Positions 62,116-64,000 of a stretch of DNA of 64,000 nt are shown one piece after another. A program made the translations under genes and the position numbers. Below the pieces are notes generated by a model, which was not told where the DNA came from, did no database searches, and saw nothing but the letters and a program-made list of their open reading frames with translations. This DNA comes from Acanthornis magna (taxonomy: Eukaryota > Chordata > Aves > Passeriformes > Acanthizidae). The stretch lies in contig JAWUZG010000135.1 in the NCBI GenBank assembly GCA_036785705.1, forward strand, positions 4,526,001 through 4,590,000, read 5' to 3'. Position 1 is the first letter of the stretch; each line of letters starts with the position of its first letter.

Positions 62116-64000
62116 TTGCATGAAAGGCAGACAAGTCACCATTTTCTGGTGTTTTTGGATCACATATAATGTTAGCTCCACAGTCTTCTCATTTGTAAAA
62201 TGGGAATAATAAGCTTCCCCACATGGTTAATGTTTGAGAAACTTGGGTGAAAATGTCCATAGGAATTGTTCATCTAATACAAGAGAACAATAAATGGAGA
62301 CTAATATAAAAGTAGGTGCTGTGCTGTGTACTCTTCATTTTGAAAGCAATGATAGTACAGGCAGGGCATTAGAATGAGAAATTGTGTCTTGGTGGAAGCA
62401 TTCTTTTGTTTCTTTAATTTTGTAAATATCTTGTCGATTGTTCAGGGCAAAACCAGCTTTAAATTTCTATCCCACTTGACAAATTAAAATGTCGCTGCCA
62501 GTCCCTGGAGCTCTGAATTTATTTGATAACTAATAACTACTTCTGTTTCATAAAAAGATATGCAGAGACTGTAGTGTTTGGCTCTTAGGGCAAAATGTTG
62601 GAATCTGTTCCTGCTGGTAGATTTACAGGAGCAGGTTATGGTGCCATGTTACCATCAGCCACAGAGATTGGGACTGTAAGAGTTCTGCTGAGTTAATGTC
62701 CTAGAAAATCAGACCAAGGTATCACCTGCTGGAGTCAATCATATCTTTATTAAAATAATTAGATTTTCCTATTACATAAGCAGCAATAGCTTCTTCAATA
62801 TCACTGTCAGATAATGAATAATGTGGGATTATGATCTCTCTGTGGCAAAGGAGATAAAGAAAGGAACCAGAGGCAGAAAATGAAAGTTTGATGATAATAT
62901 TAGAGATAAAAAAATAAATGAATGAAAGAACTATCAGATTTAAAGAGATATCATGCAAATAGAAATGTGATAGAAATGTATAAAGAACTGGTAATGTAGA
63001 AAAAGGAAAAGTGACATAACTCATGCAAATATGCCTCATATTTCAAGGAAGACTTTCAAAGAAATATTCCTGAAATAAAAAGAACAATTTAACAAAGGGT
63101 CTTTAAAAGTCACAAGCAGTGTTTTACGGAACATACAATTTGCTCATGGGTATGTACTGCTGCTGGGGGACTGGAGTTTATTTTAGTTCAATTAACCTAT
63201 ATATATATACACTTATAAATCTGCATTATAGGACATATGGCCATGTGGTCCTCACGCATCAAGCATCATACAAACACACTGTGAGATCAGTGAGATCCTG
63301 GGGGAGGACAGAACAAATACAGTGCGCAGAAAAATAGCAGAAAGGACATGCCTTTGTAGCATATAACAAAGAAAATTTTGAGTTAAGGAAAAAATTCTGC
63401 CCTTTTGACTTCACAGTTGTTGGACCTTTGTACTGTGGATCTGATTCTGGTCCACAAAGCAGAAGAGTTCAGTGTGCAGCAGGGTTGTTGGGCTTTGATA
63501 GGGTGGACTCATGCCAGGCTTCATGCATTGCCTGATCATTTCTTGTGAAATGAGTTACTCTCGTTTTCATCTTAGGAGAAATATTTTGTTTGCGAAACAC
63601 GTAGCTGCATATTCACTTATGCTTCCCAAGCATGTGAATGCATGGGGTGAGATGGATGGCAGTAATTTTCACAGCTTAAGTTGCCACTTTATCATGGGGA
63701 AGCAAATAGGATCCATACGAGGTACATGTTATTGCAGAGTATGTTCCTTGTGTATCATTTGGCTGCAGTTAAAGCCCATCAAATCTCCTTTATGGCTTCT
63801 TATATCTCAAGATTCTATTTACGTCAGATTTCATGTGTGTATTTCACTAGAGGCTGCATTCAAAGCAACGTATTCCAGACAGGAGAGCAGCTGCTGGCTG
63901 CTGCCATGCTAGGATGGAAATTCAGGTGAAAAACATCTGTGAAATCAGGGAAAATTAGAATTCCTTGTGCTAAAGGAGATGTCACATTCAGGAAAGGGCT
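62116..64000. other. Gene-poor terminal stretch
   Basis: No supported gene or transposon. A (TA) run lies near 63199-63210. Two identical 10-base words tcatgcaaat, each holding an octamer ATGCAAAT, occur at 62951 and 63021. A 133-codon plus-strand open frame (63511-63912) has no domain I recognise. Its DNA, rich in TTAAG, TGATCA and TAATTT-type words, looks more like conserved regulatory sequence than a gene. Confidence 0.55.

Noticed and set aside
1..64000. CRISPR arrays, bacterial operons, tRNA or rRNA genes
   Set aside because: None was seen. The spaced-repeat structure, gene packing and RNA sequence blocks these need are absent in this vertebrate sequence.

Overview
The window is vertebrate nuclear DNA, almost certainly from a bird. 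Coding sequence is split by GT-AG introns. The interspersed repeats are avian in character: several CR1 LINE fragments, one ending in the diagnostic CR1 3' tail 'attctatgattctgtgatt', and compact solo LTRs of avian endogenous retrovirus type. Base composition is AT-rich and there is no operon-like gene packing. I cannot name the species.

Positions 1-13000 hold the one recognisable gene, FBXO15 (F-box only protein 15), on the + strand. Six exons (1629-1746, 2819-2923, 5468-5710, 5955-6164, 8324-8453, 11760-11905) have clean splice sites and no stops. Their codon phases agree across the first four junctions. They encode the F-box and most of the conserved body of the protein. The first coding exon and promoter lie upstream, outside the window. 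A short exon is missing between 8453 and 11760: the phases show that one must exist, and only a weak candidate was found. The C-terminal exon(s) are uncertain, with a candidate at 12760-13000. The introns carry a solo LTR (6359-6592), a CR1 scrap (about 7508) and an LTR-like repeat (12390-12730).

Positions 13000-64000 look like a gene desert. I found no convincing exon, tRNA or rRNA there. It contains a polypurine microsatellite (13888-14029), CR1 fragments (15104-15420, 45850-45915, 46130-46835, 61551-61636, 61836-62115), an older CR1/L3-like LINE remnant (about 33500-33880), a 535-bp solo LTR in reverse orientation (26562-27096) and a 100-bp GGAA array (48448-48547). One unexplained protein-like stretch lies on the minus strand between CR1 pieces (61626-61817). 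Several low-repeat, AT-rich blocks resemble conserved non-coding elements. Their conservation could not be tested here. From memory of human 18q22, FBXO15 borders a large gene-poor interval towards NETO1/CBLN2, which would fit this layout.

I found no evidence of a new multi-gene system, CRISPR array or novel mobile element. The most useful leads are the incomplete FBXO15 exon structure, the unidentified minus-strand fragment near 61.7 kb and the candidate regulatory blocks in the desert.
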